DNA of 64,000 nt from Arundinibacter roseus (GTDB lineage Bacteria > Bacteroidota > Bacteroidia > Cytophagales > Spirosomataceae), in assembly GCF_004348825.1 (NCBI RefSeq), contig NZ_SMJU01000003.1, positions 186,001 to 250,000 on the forward strand, read 5' to 3'. Under the pieces are notes generated by a model. That model searched no databases. It was not told where the DNA came from and saw only the letters and a list, made by a program, of their open reading frames with translations. Positions within the stretch are counted from its first letter, which is position 1; every line of letters begins with the position of its first letter. The position numbers and the translations under genes were made by a program. This document shows positions 63,013 to 64,000 of the stretch, in pieces.

Positions 63013-64000
63013 TTATTCACTAAAGGCAGGCGTATTTGGCACCAAACCCAGACTACCCAGAAAATCCATACAGGCCGCTTTAACTTTATAGGAAGTTGCA
63101 AGTGCCCCGCCGGGAGTGGCTGCCAGTACCTGATGCCGGGATTTTATAGTTTCTACAAAAGGGCCTTTATCCCTTACATACAACAATTCATTGACGGCCA
63201 TCAGGGCCAGTTCCATGTTATCGGAGACGCAATAGTGTTTCAGCGTTTCGACAGCAATATTATCCTGAAAAGATTCGTACAGCAATGCGGCCAGTATAAT
63301 TTCGGCGGGTTGATAGCTTTCGTTTCGAGCGCGAATCAATTCTTGTTTGTACGTATGCAAATGATCTTTCGTTTGGGAGCGCAGCCCAACCGCTGCCCAA
63401 TAGCGGACCACCGGATTGGCGTTTTTCAGCAACTGAACCTGTTTTTTAAGAACAGCCGCCGATCGGTGTCCCGAAAGAGAAGCGGCCGCATAGATTTCTT
63501 TGATTGGGTACTTTTTAGAATTTAGTCTAAATTCATAGGGAGTTGTACTTTTGGAAAGCCGGGCAATTTCATATTCAGGCAAAAACAAAACATCATTCCG
63601 CTTTATCAGTGATTGGTCCAATTGATTTCGCATACGCGTTGCTAACCTGGCAAAAGCAGGATCGTCAATTAGATTCCTGGTTTCCCAAAGATCATTTTCC
63701 AAATCATATAATACCTCCGCCTGCCGGGGAGCAAACAAACCAGCCTGCAAGGAATTGAGTTGATTGTTCGATAAATCCTGACGCATATGCTGCTTAATGT
63801 CCCCAATTTCCATGTAGCGAATGTAGCGGGCTTCCGGCATGTAGGGCATGTAATTGCGCGTATACAAATAGCGACCGTCTGTAACGGTCCGACTCATATC
63901 AATGCCGTTATCGGATCGATCTGAGGACAGCACCAAATGATTAACCAACGGCGAACGATGCGGCCCGAGCAGTACGCGGCCTTTGAGATGATCAGGCAAA
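63013..64000 (-). CDS. Sulfatase, C-terminal part with HEAT-like repeats (5' end outside window)
   Basis: The frame runs out of the window at its 5' end; the first codon seen is a TTG within the protein. The segment DHLKGRVLLGPHRSPLVNH to YMPYMPEARYIRYMEI resembles the late part of S1 sulfatases. LYDLENDLWETRNLIDDPAF is the usual sulfatase C-terminal motif. The last 150 residues form helical HEAT-like repeats (LLKNANPVVRYWAAVGLRSQ; EIILAALLYES; MELALMAVNELLYVRD), which are not part of most sulfatases but occur in some Bacteroidota sulfatases. It is the second sulfatase in the window. The active-site half lies outside. Confidence 0.82.
   Translation of the reverse strand, partial: LPDHLKGRVLLGPHRSPLVNHLVLSSDRSDNGIDMSRTVTDGRYLYTRNYMPYMPEARYIRYMEIGDIKQHMRQDLSNNQLNSLQAGLFAPRQAEVLYDLENDLWETRNLIDDPAFARLATRMRNQLDQSLIKRNDVLFLPEYEIARLSKSTTPYEFRLNSKKYPIKEIYAAASLSGHRSAAVLKKQVQLLKNANPVVRYWAAVGLRSQTKDHLHTYKQELIRARNESYQPAEIILAALLYESFQDNIAVETLKHYCVSDNMELALMAVNELLYVRDKGPFVETIKSRHQVLAATPGGALATSYKVKAACMDFLGSLGLVPNTPAFSE

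Overview
The window looks like a piece of chromosome from an environmental glycan-degrading member of the Bacteroidota, most likely a Cytophagia/Spirosomataceae-type bacterium (Dyadobacter or Spirosoma relatives; inferred from protein style only, not checked against a database). The evidence is a SusC/SusD pair, many secreted glycosidases and sulfatases, DUF4249, DUF5916 and DUF3526 proteins, RES/Xre toxin-antitoxin genes, weak ribosome binding sites and moderate GC content. No rRNA, tRNA or CRISPR array was seen.

Layout. (1) 1-7.2 kb, plus strand: a mannan- or oxidised-sugar-type cluster. A GH2 beta-mannosidase-like enzyme (5' end outside the window), an MFS carrier, a LamG-SMP-30 lactonase-like protein and an RraA-family protein form one overlapping operon closed by a terminator. 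A secreted GH5 mannanase-like enzyme follows. (2) 7.2-16 kb, mostly minus strand and AT-richer: an oligogalacturonate-lyase-like beta-propeller, two tandem FG-GAP propeller paralogues, a nitrilase, a DUF4249 lipoprotein and a sulfatase. (3) 16-23 kb: a small outer-membrane lipoprotein, an XRE-DUF4870 regulator, a translationally coupled glycosyltransferase/GH1 pair, a frameshifted lipoprotein gene and an HPP membrane protein. (4) 23-37.6 kb: a polysaccharide utilisation locus with a GntR-UTRA regulator, an SGNH esterase, a GH106-like alpha-L-rhamnosidase, a large secreted protein of a family I do not recognise, SusD, SusC, an arabinose/fucose-isomerase-like protein and an MFS uptake carrier. 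The last two share a 15-bp operator-like motif. (5) 38-41 kb: a secreted hypothetical protein, a single-domain response regulator, an Xre/RES toxin-antitoxin pair with its own operator-like palindrome, and a DUF2975 protein. (6) 41-47 kb: sugar uptake and phosphorylation (GRP-type carrier plus ribokinase; EamA carrier plus ROK kinase) and an exported enolase-superfamily enzyme. (7) 47-58 kb: a seven-gene minus-strand operon of a TonB-dependent receptor, four DUF3526 ABC permeases arranged as two homologous pairs around one ATPase, and a DUF5916 outer-membrane protein. It is preceded by two TTGCAAC-N3-GTTGCAA-type palindromes. (8) 58-64 kb: a Wzz-like protein, a tyrosine recombinase, a BamA-type barrel protein, a small membrane protein and the 3' part of a second sulfatase.

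Three intergenic regions carry copies of one 119-165 bp palindromic element with TTATTGAT-type terminal inverted repeats. It looks like a non-autonomous mobile element (MITE) with a REP-like core. The most interesting items are this element family, the unrecognised 847-residue protein of the rhamnosidase locus, the 2+2 permease operon with its palindromes, and the shared operator of the isomerase and carrier genes.
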